Translations under genes and position numbers: made by a program
Notes under the pieces: generated by a model
Told to the model about the DNA's origin: nothing
What the model saw: only the letters and a program-made list of their open reading frames with translations
Database searches by the model: none
Assembly: GCA_020073645.1 (NCBI GenBank)
Contig: JAIQET010000019.1
Location: 1-61,215, forward strand
Direction of reading: 5' to 3'
Length of the DNA: 61,215 nucleotides
DNA from: Terriglobia bacterium
GTDB taxonomy: Bacteria > Acidobacteriota > Terriglobia > Terriglobales > Acidobacteriaceae
Shown: piece by piece, positions 15,833 to 23,868 of the stretch
How the letters are laid out: each line of letters begins with the position of its first letter
How positions within the stretch are numbered: the first letter of the stretch is position 1

Positions 15833-16681
15833 GTGTTTACGCTAGCGACGTTTCCACTGACTGACGCAAATGCCGCGCTGGGGCAACGTTTCCAGGTTGG
15901 GGACGTAATACGCGGAGGTGGTCAGGGCGTTGTGTGCAGAGGATCGCGCATCGCCATGCCCGATGGTCGCGCGCTGGTCGAAGATTGCGCGATCAAGTAC
16001 TACTTCGACCCCGCGCAGGACGAGCGCGTCGATCGCGAAGTCAAAGCTTTGGAAGGCTTCAGGCATCCCAACCTAGCGAACATCTTGGAACATGGTCGTA
16101 TCGTTCTGAATGGAGAGTCGGTTAGGTACGTTGCCTGGGAGTACATCGATGGTGAGCCTCTGGATATGAAGCTTAGGGGAGGAGCTTTGTCGGGCAGGAC
16201 GGTCGCCTGCATCGGGCGAGATGTAGCACGTGCGATCGACCACATATGGTCAAAGCGGATTGTGCATCGTGATGTCAACCCCAAGAACATAATGCTAAGA
16301 AGAGGAGACGCGGAAGCCGTTCTGATCGACTTGGGAATCGCGAGGCACCTATTTGAGAGCCCCCTTACGGGACCTGGGATCACTTGGGGAACTTACGGGT
16401 ATCTGTCGCCCGAACAATGCCGCGCGGAACCGAATCTTACCTGTCATTCAGATATCTTTTCGCTTGGGGTCTCGCTGCAGGAGGCATTGGCCGGGCACCA
16501 TCCGACGCGGGGGGATCAGCAGAATCTTGTTGCTGCTCCACCCCGGACCTCGGATTTGGTGCCGTCGTCACCGGCGGCTTTGGCCGGGATAGTTGACTTG
16601 ATGTTGAGCCTCCGAGCACCGTTTAGGCCACTCCCTGCCGCTTTGGTCTTGCGATTCGCTGAACTAGCGGCTTCTTTGTGA
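15833..16681 (+). CDS. Hanks-type Ser/Thr protein kinase (soluble)
   Basis: The GTG at 15833 is chosen as the start because GGAG lies 6 bases upstream. The in-frame ATG at 15767 falls in the repeated leader, and its first residues mirror the same leader upstream of the PEGA gene. The 282-residue product has all the kinase landmarks: glycine loop GGGQG (about 28-32), lysine in CAIKYYF (about 55), catalytic loop HRDVNPKN, a DLG in place of DFG (LIDLGIA), and GTYGYLSPEQ. There is no transmembrane or sensor domain. Its stop overlaps the start of the next gene by 4 bases, so it should act with that protein. Confidence 0.85.
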   Translation: MFTLATFPLTDANAALGQRFQVGDVIRGGGQGVVCRGSRIAMPDGRALVEDCAIKYYFDPAQDERVDREVKALEGFRHPNLANILEHGRIVLNGESVRYVAWEYIDGEPLDMKLRGGALSGRTVACIGRDVARAIDHIWSKRIVHRDVNPKNIMLRRGDAEAVLIDLGIARHLFESPLTGPGITWGTYGYLSPEQCRAEPNLTCHSDIFSLGVSLQEALAGHHPTRGDQQNLVAAPPRTSDLVPSSPAALAGIVDLMLSLRAPFRPLPAALVLRFAELAASL

Positions 16682-17997
16682 ACATTATGTTCTACTACAA
16701 CGCCAAGTATAAATTCGCGCTTCCGGGACAGTCTCCGTCAGGAATAGCGGGGGCAATTATTGCAGCTTCGGCCATGCCAGCAGGTCAATTGCTGAGGCGG
16801 GACTTCAGGAAATACCCGTATCTCCAGCACCGACTTTTTGACTCTCAGCTGTATCTCTCGAGTCTTGACCCGAACGTTGCCCCAACAGCAGTGGTGAACT
16901 TGGCCTCATGGCCGTGGTTTTGCCCGAATGCAGTGCCCGAATACGATTCGGATACTCACGCATCCGTCAAGCACTGGAAAGACTTGCACGCTGACACCCT
17001 TCTACAGAGCTGGCCCAACTGCCTCCCCAATCATCCGCAAGCGATCAGAAGCGCCGCTAGGGCGTCAGTTCAAGCGCAATTGGACCTTGGTTGCGAAATG
17101 GTCATTCTCCCAGGGCCGCTTACAACAATTGCAACACAGCAGTTCGCAGTAGAAACCGAGTGGATTGATGCCGGATTAGAGGTTTGCAGAGCGCTTAAGG
17201 TCGCAACACCGGTGTTGGCAACCGTTGGCATATCCGACGCCGTTCTGCGAGGTGTTGACCCTCCTCAGAATCCGCTTCTCCATACGATCACAAATCAGCT
17301 GAGTGCAAGGGCAGATCTTGCAGGTGCATACATCGTCGTTGAACAGGCGTCTGAAACGGGCTACGTTTGCACCAGCCGGGACACGCTCCTCAGCTTGCTC
17401 CTCCTCATTGACGACCTCGTGCGAGGTGCGGGGAAGACCGTGCTGGTCAACTACGTTGGTACTTTTGGGGCCGTTGCATCGGCGGTTGGAGCGTCTGTCT
17501 GGTCTACTGGCTACTATCTCAGCCAGCGGCGCCTGAAACTCGCTGACTTCGAGGATAAGATCGCCAGAGCCATGCCGCGCTACCACAGCCTGAGGCTGGC
17601 TGGCGACGTCGGGCTGCAGGTCGACCTTGAACGCGCGTACGCACAATTTGGAGACCGGATTCTGACCGACACGAGTGACGGACGTACGCTGCGGCAGGCG
17701 CTGGAGTCAAGAACCTATCCTCAGAGCGCCCCGGAGTGGGAATACGCTCAGAGCAACATCGCAGCCGCGGCTGGGCACTACAACGAAATAGCTTTCAAAC
17801 TCGGACAATTTGCAACTCTCAGCCCGGAAAAGCGAATCGAGATGGTACAGCGCTGGCTCGAGGGTGCTGTCGTCTGGTCAGGCAACCTGCAACGGATCGG
17901 CATCGCACAGTCCACCCAGACCGAACTGAGTCACCAAGCGGTGTGGCTAAACGCATTCCAGGCTTGGCGCTCCTATATTGGTCCGTATCAGCCCTGA
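16678..17997 (+). CDS. Uncharacterised 439-residue protein coupled to the kinase
   Basis: The GTG start overlaps the kinase stop (GTGA), and an ATG three codons later is an alternative. I do not recognise a family with certainty. The alternation of hydrophobic strands and helices (CEMVILPGPLTTIATQQFAV, then TPVLATVGISDAVL, AGAYIVVEQ, KTVLVNYVGTFGAVASAVGA, SVWSTGYYLSQRRL) is like a TIM barrel. The late strand with GA-x-x-W-x-TG-x-x-x-x-x-RR resembles the end of tRNA-guanine-transglycosylase-like barrels. That comparison is weak. No signal peptide. The 3' end overlaps the convergent nuclease-like gene by 51 bases. Confidence 0.7.
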   Translation: MNIMFYYNAKYKFALPGQSPSGIAGAIIAASAMPAGQLLRRDFRKYPYLQHRLFDSQLYLSSLDPNVAPTAVVNLASWPWFCPNAVPEYDSDTHASVKHWKDLHADTLLQSWPNCLPNHPQAIRSAARASVQAQLDLGCEMVILPGPLTTIATQQFAVETEWIDAGLEVCRALKVATPVLATVGISDAVLRGVDPPQNPLLHTITNQLSARADLAGAYIVVEQASETGYVCTSRDTLLSLLLLIDDLVRGAGKTVLVNYVGTFGAVASAVGASVWSTGYYLSQRRLKLADFEDKIARAMPRYHSLRLAGDVGLQVDLERAYAQFGDRILTDTSDGRTLRQALESRTYPQSAPEWEYAQSNIAAAAGHYNEIAFKLGQFATLSPEKRIEMVQRWLEGAVVWSGNLQRIGIAQSTQTELSHQAVWLNAFQAWRSYIGPYQP

Positions 17998-18681
17998 CGC
18001 GCTCAGTAGAATGCACAGTTTCTGGACGGCTTGTACGCGTTGAGGACTTATGCAGTGCTGAGGCTGAGCCGAGACTACCTCCGTCAGTTCGTTCGCTCGG
18101 AGCGTCAGCAATCCCACACGAGAAGTGCGGAATGTTTCCACCGTCGCTTCGTCAGTGGTGGCTTGATCTGCGTCGAGCACCACGTATGCTCGATCTGCGA
18201 ATTTGAGATAGCTCACTGCCTGGTCGAGTGCTTCGCGCCAGCGGCGCAACTTGAGCTCAACTGCCGTCACAACCAGTCCCCTTGTGAAAGAGCCGGCGTC
18301 AAGAGATATCCTGCCGCCCCGGGTTGTAAGAATGAGACCGGATTGTTCTATCCGCTTGAATGCCTTGGCGGCAGCTGGTGCACTCAAGTGTAGGAGTTGC
18401 GAGATCTCTGACTCCATTAACTCGTCGTGCTGTTCGAGTAGGGCGAGTACGCGCGCTTCAATGAATGTGAAACTTCTTCTTGGCGGGCGCAGTTCCTCGC
18501 TCCACTCGCCGAGGAGGAGGTCAGGTATCACGTTCCCAACTGTCGGCTCTCTCAGTTGTACTAGGCGGTGAGGATCCACGGCAATTCTTGCCGGCAGCAG
18601 TTCACCGACACTCGCGAACATGTCACGCTCGAACCTGAAGGATCCGGTTGCCCTTCTAGCCGCCGAGGCAGGTTGATTCAA
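17947..18681 (-). CDS. Predicted PD-(D/E)xK-type nuclease with an internal winged helix
   Basis: The protein has 244 residues. A P53-D54 pair in GNVIPDLLLG, E142-x-K144 in TAVELKL, and Q154-x-x-x-Y158 in DQAVSYLKFAD together match the PD-(D/E)xK nuclease core with the RecB-type QxxxY motif. Between the aspartate and the ExK, residues about 70-125 (FIEARVLALLEQHDELMESE, then ISQLLHLSAPAAAKAFKRIE) form a winged helix-turn-helix. A DNA-binding module thus appears to be inserted into the catalytic core. It converges on the 439-residue gene. Function is unknown; a regulatory protein with a dead nuclease fold is the alternative. Confidence 0.65.
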   Translation of the reverse strand: MNQPASAARRATGSFRFERDMFASVGELLPARIAVDPHRLVQLREPTVGNVIPDLLLGEWSEELRPPRRSFTFIEARVLALLEQHDELMESEISQLLHLSAPAAAKAFKRIEQSGLILTTRGGRISLDAGSFTRGLVVTAVELKLRRWREALDQAVSYLKFADRAYVVLDADQATTDEATVETFRTSRVGLLTLRANELTEVVSAQPQHCISPQRVQAVQKLCILLSASGLIRTNIGAPSLECV

Positions 18682-18975
18682 CAGGGCCTCCCCAACCGTG
18701 ACATGATACCTACGACTTTAGCATGTCGGTGGCCGGTGGATGTCTCTCTACGGATCCACTGGCCTAATTACGATAACCGCGGCGGTTCCTTGCCAGCGAC
18801 TGCGCGGGGCGTGTGGCCCAGCTTTGAACCCTAGATAGTCGAGGGTGCCGACTCTTCGCGCTTATTGCAAAGGGTGGGGTGGAAGGCAAGTCCTTCAGCG
18901 GCTAAAGCCGTACCCTGTCACGAGCCATCCTCTCCCAGAAGCACGAGCGCATAACCCGGCCATTTTCGACAGCTC

Positions 18976-19230
18976 TCAACCAAATAGCTCTGCGACAAGC
19001 CGGTCGACTTTGGGGTCGTTTTGGTCGCCGTTCAACGCTGAGTCAACCGTGCGTGCCACTTGCCCCATATGTTCTTTGTAGGCGAGCAACATGAGCCTCT
19101 GCAGTTCACGCTGCTCCTGCGGCGTCAGTGAATTCTTAGCGCGCAGGGCCTGCAATCTGTGAAACTGTTGAGGGAGCAGCACCTGTGTTGCATCGAATTC
19201 TGTGTCTCTTATTCGCAGTAGAATCGCCAT
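18976..19230 (-). CDS. Small helical hypothetical protein
   Basis: The ATG at 19230 is preceded by GGAGG at a good distance. The 84-residue product is mostly helical and charged (SLTPQEQRELQRLMLLAYKE) and ends in a hydrophobic segment RLVAELFG. It has no cysteine cluster, signal or membrane span, and I recognise no family. It sits 30 bases downstream of the PEGA gene start region on the same strand and may be transcribed with it. Confidence 0.5.
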   Translation of the reverse strand: MAILLRIRDTEFDATQVLLPQQFHRLQALRAKNSLTPQEQRELQRLMLLAYKEHMGQVARTVDSALNGDQNDPKVDRLVAELFG

Positions 19231-19260
19231 TGTTCCTCCAACGAATTTCGGTGGTACGTG

Positions 19261-20058
19261 CTACTCCTTCTCCAACACCGCATTCAACTTCACTTCCGAC
19301 CCCGCCTGCACGGTGATCTCCCGCGACCACTCCTTGTATCCGGAAGAAGTCACGCGGACGGTGTGCTTGCCGGGCGAGAGTTTCAGCGTGCTGGGGGCGT
19401 TGCCGACGAAGGCTCCGTCGCTGTAAACGTCCGCGCCGTCGGGATTGGACGCCACCTGCACCGTCCCCGTGGCCCCGGCCGGACTGGCTGCGGGCTCAGC
19501 TTTCGCCGGAGCTTCCGCCGGCTTCGCAGCGGATTTCGCTGATTCTTCCGATCCCTTGGTTACGTTCGTGGTCACTCCCACCGGGATATACTCGCGCTCT
19601 TTTTCGGCAACCGAAACCGGCACTCCCGATACCGACTGCAGCGCGACCAGGATGGCGCGGTAGTTGTCCTTGTCTCCCTGCAGCAGGATGCCGCCGTTCT
19701 TCCCGTCGGGCGTGTTGTATTGCACTCCGATGAAGTGCAGGCGCGTCTTGTGGAACAGCCCAAACAGGGCCACGGGAGCAACCAGGACAGCGAGCGCAAT
19801 CATGGTGCCGACACGGCGATGCGCCTCCTGCCCGTAGCTCAACGAGGTGACCGTTTTGGGTGGAATGTCGAGCTTCTGGCCGTCTTTCAATTTGAAGGTA
19901 ATGAGGTCGGCAGTGACAGTCAGTTCATTGTCCCAATCTTTAGGGTTAACTTTGGTCGCGATGGTGCCGCCGTTGTAACGCACCTTCTTGAACGAGTTCC
20001 CCTGGGCAGAGGCGGTGACGGCAAACGCAAGAATGACCGCGAGCGTCCGATGGAGCAT
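19261..20058 (-). CDS. Exported PEGA-domain protein with one membrane span
   Basis: This is a 265-residue protein with a signal peptide (residues 1-18), a beta-rich domain, a hydrophobic segment at about 85-105 (IALAVLVAPVALFGLF), a second beta region (LHFIGVQYNTPDGKNGGILL), an Ala/Pro/Lys linker and a C-terminal PEGA domain (VQVASNPDGADVYSDGAFVG, then SGYKEWSREI). It resembles the protein at 14546 in overall plan. A role at the cell envelope is likely, but nothing shows what it binds. Confidence 0.8.
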   Translation of the reverse strand: MLHRTLAVILAFAVTASAQGNSFKKVRYNGGTIATKVNPKDWDNELTVTADLITFKLKDGQKLDIPPKTVTSLSYGQEAHRRVGTMIALAVLVAPVALFGLFHKTRLHFIGVQYNTPDGKNGGILLQGDKDNYRAILVALQSVSGVPVSVAEKEREYIPVGVTTNVTKGSEESAKSAAKPAEAPAKAEPAASPAGATGTVQVASNPDGADVYSDGAFVGNAPSTLKLSPGKHTVRVTSSGYKEWSREITVQAGSEVKLNAVLEKE

Positions 20059-20209
20059 CGAAACCCTCCTTGGTCTGAAGATCGGGGGAAGGACAGTATT
20101 ATCTCACCGCTGTCCAGAGGGTCTGGATCATTAGCCGTCTTAGCTGCCATCCCCTCCGGGGCTGGGTTGTGGTGGTGTTCCGCTTGCCGTTGATCACGCG
20201 GCGGAATAC

Positions 20210-20899
20210 CTATTTCAGCTGTAGCTTCTTGCTGTTCTCTTGCTGCTTCTTCTGAGCGGCCTGTTTCTCTTGCCCGGCTGTTTCCGCAATGCCTTGCAGC
20301 GCTGCTACCACGGTACCCGCGTCGTAGTAGGCATATACGTCGGTGATGCCGGCTTCTAGGCTGTAATCGGCTACCGCAGCCTTCATGTGGTTCTCGTCTT
20401 GAATGGTTGCGAGCTGAGTCGCTCTGAGAGCTCTCATTTTTTGCACTATGGCAGAGCGTGTCTGCTGGTCAAGGAAGTTCTTGTCGATACTCGTTTTCAG
20501 TCCGGTAGTGCCCGTGGCAATGGCAGACAGGATGCTCTTCAGGTGAGCGCTCCCGGCTACGGACGAAACGCCGGTCAATCCGAGGCTTACAAAATCGCCA
20601 CCGACATTGTAGGCAGCCTGGGTGCCGTAGAAGATATTCTCAAAGGAATAGTAATGTCGATCGATGAGCCAGATGAGCTCATTCAGAATCTGATTTCGCC
20701 TCTCAACCTTCTTAGCTTTGTCATCGTCCGAGGCCTGGGGCATCGCATTGTAGTTCTTCAGGAGGTCCTTGTCAGTCACGTCCGCCAGCATTTGCTTGGT
20801 GTAGTCCCCGTTCGGGATTGGTGGCGTCGGCCGGGTCCTCAGGCAGCCTGTGGTGAGTAAGAGAAAAACAACCGACGCTGTGATCGTGGCGTTTCTCAT
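20210..20899 (-). CDS. Lipoprotein, unknown function
   Basis: The start at 20899 is chosen because GAGGAGG precedes it and the product then begins MRNATITASVVFLLLTTGCL, a lipoprotein signal with lipobox LTTGC. The mature 210 residues are helical with many charged residues and end in a Gln/Lys-rich coiled segment (AAQKKQQENSKKLQLK). No conserved domain is recognised. Confidence 0.7.
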   Translation of the reverse strand: MRNATITASVVFLLLTTGCLRTRPTPPIPNGDYTKQMLADVTDKDLLKNYNAMPQASDDDKAKKVERRNQILNELIWLIDRHYYSFENIFYGTQAAYNVGGDFVSLGLTGVSSVAGSAHLKSILSAIATGTTGLKTSIDKNFLDQQTRSAIVQKMRALRATQLATIQDENHMKAAVADYSLEAGITDVYAYYDAGTVVAALQGIAETAGQEKQAAQKKQQENSKKLQLK

Positions 20900-21064
20900 G
20901 CATTGCCTCCTCGTAATCTTGGGGGAAAGCGGGGCTGAGGATACTGCCAAGCCAGGATTGGTCAACAACTAATTTCGCCCTGTTCCAGAATCAGAACAAC
21001 GCCGGGCGGGTGGCCGGCGGGTGCCCCCCTTTTGCGGTTACCGAAAGCCTCCCGTGGCCTGCCC

Positions 21065-21568
21065 CTATTCCTCCGCTCCCACCCCCGCCCGCCGCAAAAG
21101 GTTTCGCAGCCCCCGCTCTCCCGCGGCCCCGCGCTGCTCCCTGGCAATGTCGCCATCGCGATCGATCACCACATAGATGGGATACGAAGTGGCCTGGTAC
21201 ATGGCCGCCAGGTTGGTGTCTTCCGTCATCACAATGCGGCACGAACGCGGATGCTGTTGCAGATACTTTTGCACCGTCTTTTTGGATTCACCTACGTCAA
21301 CCGCCAGTACCACCAGGCCTTTGGTGGCGAACTCGTGATCGATCGCGTCCACCAGCGCTTCTTCGTCCTTGCAATAGGGACACCACGTGGTCCAGAACTC
21401 GAGCAGGACGACTTTGCCCTTGACCGACTGGTTGGTGTAGGTCTCGCCGGTGAGCGTTTTGGCGTGAAAGCGGGGAGCGGGCTCGGCCTCGTCCGACCCG
21501 GCCCATCCCCGGGACGCCGTCAGCAGCAGCGCGGCAGTGACTAAGATCAGAAAGCGGCGCGCCAACAT
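21065..21568 (-). CDS. Exported TlpA/ResA-like thioredoxin-fold protein
   Basis: The 167-residue protein has a signal peptide (residues 1-23) followed by the AlkC/TSA-Redoxin or TlpA fold: KTLTGETYTNQSVKGKVVLL, EFWTTWCPYCKDEEALVDAI with the redox motif WCPYC, and the cis-proline region ATSYPIYVVIDRDG. It should reduce disulfides or support cytochrome maturation in the periplasm. No cytochrome genes are adjacent. Confidence 0.88.
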   Translation of the reverse strand: MLARRFLILVTAALLLTASRGWAGSDEAEPAPRFHAKTLTGETYTNQSVKGKVVLLEFWTTWCPYCKDEEALVDAIDHEFATKGLVVLAVDVGESKKTVQKYLQQHPRSCRIVMTEDTNLAAMYQATSYPIYVVIDRDGDIAREQRGAAGERGLRNLLRRAGVGAEE

Positions 21569-21996
21569 GGCGCGGCACTATATCACAGCCCGGGGTGGCT
21601 CTCTGTGCCTCTGTGGTGAAGAAATCCTGTCAAGCCCCCAAAACCAGCACCATCCCCGCAACCTCTTCACCACGCGGCAGAAATAAACCTCCCCACCATG
21701 TCCCATTTACCCTATGCAAGATGCTATACTGAATGTATATAGATTAGCTGAATGATGAACGACCGCCCCGGCTCTGGAGTGTTCTCCCGATCCCGGGGCG
21801 TTCGCGTCTTTGCTTGCTACTCGCTACTTGTTTTGCTTTTTTTGCTCGGTACTCGCTACTCGGTACTCGGTACTTTTTTGCTTTGAATATTTTGCCCCTA
21901 ACCCGCTCCCCACCAGCGAGTTAGACCGATATGTCGGCCCAAGCCGAAAGGAATCAGCAACTTCCGATTCAAAAATATTTTTATCAGGATCTATCC
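21569..21996. other. 428-base gap with heptanucleotide array and a GC-rich inverted repeat
   Basis: The gap contains an octamer pair at 21600-21615, a long inverted repeat at about 21763-21801 (CGCCCCGG and CCGGGGCG arms), and a four-unit heptanucleotide array at 21845-21872 (CTCGGTA, CTCGCTA, CTCGGTA, CTCGGTA). A short A+T-rich run with TATACTGAATGTATATAGAT at about 21725 could carry a promoter. No gene is evident. Confidence 0.5.
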
Positions 21997-22536
21997 ATGC
22001 CGAACCCCTTCAACATCCCGCAATGCAACCACATCAAGCCCAACGGACAGCGCTGCGGCTCCCCCGCTCTGAAGCGGCAGTTCTACTGTTTCTTCCACCA
22101 CCGCCAGCTCCGCGGCCATGCCATCCGTCCCGGCCGCCCCACCCCACCCCCGGTCCCGCTCGATGACCCCAAAGCCATCCAAACCATCCTCGCCGACATC
22201 TTCCACGCCCTCCACACCGGCTCCCTCGACTATCCTCGCGCCTCCCTCCTCCTCCGCACCCTGACCCTCGCCCACCAAAATTCCCGCCAAGCCGGAAACG
22301 CCTCCAACCGCTCAGCGGGCCGCGCCCACAGGCACTGCCTTGGCCAGCTTCTCCAGAATGGCGTCAGCCATCTGGATGGTCGAGGCAGCGCCCTGGCTGA
22401 TGGATTTCGCCCCGCCGGGGATCCGCTTCATATCATAGGTGCGCACTCTGCCTTCCCTAACCACCTCCGCGATCGCCTGCCGAATGCGCTCGGCCTTGGC
22501 GTGCTCGCCCACGTGGTCAAGCATCATGGCCGCTGA
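21997..22536 (+). CDS. Conserved CxxH/CxxxxC protein whose frame runs into the opposite gene
   Basis: The family-like part begins at 21997: MPNPFNIPQCNHIKPNGQRC, then GSPALKRQFYCFFHHRQLRG. The Cys/His spacing suggests a small zinc-binding module that I recall as common in Acidobacteriota. After SLLLRTLTLAHQNSRQ (about residue 106) the frame has no stop and continues 225 bases antisense to the isocitrate-dehydrogenase-like gene. The last 75 residues are therefore probably not a native C-terminus. Truncation or a lost stop is likely. Confidence 0.55.
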   Translation: MPNPFNIPQCNHIKPNGQRCGSPALKRQFYCFFHHRQLRGHAIRPGRPTPPPVPLDDPKAIQTILADIFHALHTGSLDYPRASLLLRTLTLAHQNSRQAGNASNRSAGRAHRHCLGQLLQNGVSHLDGRGSALADGFRPAGDPLHIIGAHSAFPNHLRDRLPNALGLGVLAHVVKHHGR

Positions 22537-23526
22537 AAGAATCATCGCAATCGGATTGACGATGGGCGGATTCAGCTCCGCATACTTGGGTGCCGATCCA
22601 TGCGTGGGCTCGAACACCGCAACCTCGTCGCCGATGTTCCCCGACGCGGCAAACCCCAGCCCGCCAACCAGCCCGGCAAAAGCGTCCGACAAGATGTCGC
22701 CGAACAGGTTGGAAGCCACGATCACGTTGTAGTCCTCGGGATTCTTGTTGAGCCACATCAACTGGGCGTCGATGTTGGTGGACCACAGCGCGATGCCCGG
22801 GTAGTTCTTGGCCACTTCCTTGGCAGTCTCTTCCATCATGCCGGAGGTTTCGCGGACCACGTTGGGCTTCTCGCAGATGGTGACGCCCTTGAAGCCGCGC
22901 TTCTTGGCATACTCGAACGCGGCGGTCACGATGCGCCGGGCGGCGTTGCGGGTGATGACGCGCACGCTGACCGCGAGGTCCGGGCCGGGGACGCTGGCAA
23001 AGGCTTTGAAGCGAAGATGGCTGCTCAGGGCGGCGCGGACATTGTCGGGCGGATTGGTCCATTCCACGCCGACGTACATGCCTTCGGTGTTCTGGCGGAA
23101 GACGGTGGTATTGATCTGGGGCTCGTCGAAGCCGCCGTCGGTGCGCTTACGGATGTAGTTCAGAGGATTGCCGATGAAGCCAACACAGGGACGCATGCAG
23201 ATATCGAGATTGAACTTCTGGCGCATGGTGACGATGGGGCTGTAATACACGTAGCCTTTGCCGCGCAGCTCGGGCTTGAGTTCGGCCTGGGCCTCTTTGT
23301 TGGGCTTGGAGGTGATGGCGCCGAACAGGCCGAGCTTGTGCCTGGTGAGCAGGTCAATGGTGCGCTCGGGTAGGGCGTTGCCCTGGTTGCGCCAGCAGTC
23401 CCAGCCGATGTCGGCGTGGATGTACTCGGCGTCAAAACCGATTTCTTTGAACACGCGGATGGATTCGGGTAAAACCTGGTTGCCGATGCCGTCGCCGGGC
23501 ATGGTGACTACGGTGTATTTAGCCAT
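22312..23526 (-). CDS. Isocitrate/isopropylmalate dehydrogenase family enzyme
   Basis: The ATG at 23526 follows GGAG. This 404-residue enzyme should oxidise and decarboxylate a 2-hydroxy acid with NAD(P)+. Family marks are GDGIGNQV at the start, MRQKFNLDICMRP (substrate-binding arginines), TVFRQNTEGMYVGVE (the usual RENTEG, here with Q), the Tyr/Lys region, NLFGDILSDAFAGLVGG (metal aspartates) and EPTHGSAPKYAEL. It is transcribed with an aconitase and an MmgE/PrpD enzyme, which points to tricarboxylic-acid chemistry. Whether the substrate is isocitrate, homoisocitrate or a methylated analogue cannot be decided from the sequence. Confidence 0.87.
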   Translation of the reverse strand: MAKYTVVTMPGDGIGNQVLPESIRVFKEIGFDAEYIHADIGWDCWRNQGNALPERTIDLLTRHKLGLFGAITSKPNKEAQAELKPELRGKGYVYYSPIVTMRQKFNLDICMRPCVGFIGNPLNYIRKRTDGGFDEPQINTTVFRQNTEGMYVGVEWTNPPDNVRAALSSHLRFKAFASVPGPDLAVSVRVITRNAARRIVTAAFEYAKKRGFKGVTICEKPNVVRETSGMMEETAKEVAKNYPGIALWSTNIDAQLMWLNKNPEDYNVIVASNLFGDILSDAFAGLVGGLGFAASGNIGDEVAVFEPTHGSAPKYAELNPPIVNPIAMILSAAMMLDHVGEHAKAERIRQAIAEVVREGRVRTYDMKRIPGGAKSISQGAASTIQMADAILEKLAKAVPVGAAR

Positions 23527-23583
23527 ATGAGCTCCTTAGGAAATCAAAAGCACAGAGGACGCGGAGGACGCAAAGTCCCGATC

Positions 23584-23826
23584 TTACGCGCCTGTCTTCA
23601 CAACATTGACCAAGGCAAAGTGTCTCCCGACCGAGGATGACGTGCACCAGCAGTTATCGATGCCCCTGATGGGAACGGGCTTGCCCTTCGACAATTCACG
23701 AAACGCCCTCGCATGGCTCTCGGTGGCACCGCCAAGCTTCTTGAGCGCAGCTCTGGGCGACGTCGCCCTCAATTGGCGAATGTATGTGCCACCGCGAAAT
23801 TCCAGGATTACCGTAAACTTGGCCAA
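23584..23826 (-). CDS. Small hypothetical protein between the aconitase and dehydrogenase genes
   Basis: A TTG at 23826 (LAKFTVILEFRGGTYIRQLR) is taken as the start. The ATG at 23865 would add residues derived from a repeated GTCCTC/CTCTGTGG word and is less credible. The 80-residue product resembles small proteins of the form FTV-x-LEF-x-GGTY, with a C-terminal WC-x-S segment. No function is known. It lies inside the tricarboxylate gene cluster and is probably co-transcribed. Confidence 0.5.
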   Translation of the reverse strand: MAKFTVILEFRGGTYIRQLRATSPRAALKKLGGATESHARAFRELSKGKPVPIRGIDNCWCTSSSVGRHFALVNVVKTGA

Positions 23827-23868
23827 GCTCTCTCTGCGTCCTCCATGTCCTCTGTGGTTTCTCACTTG

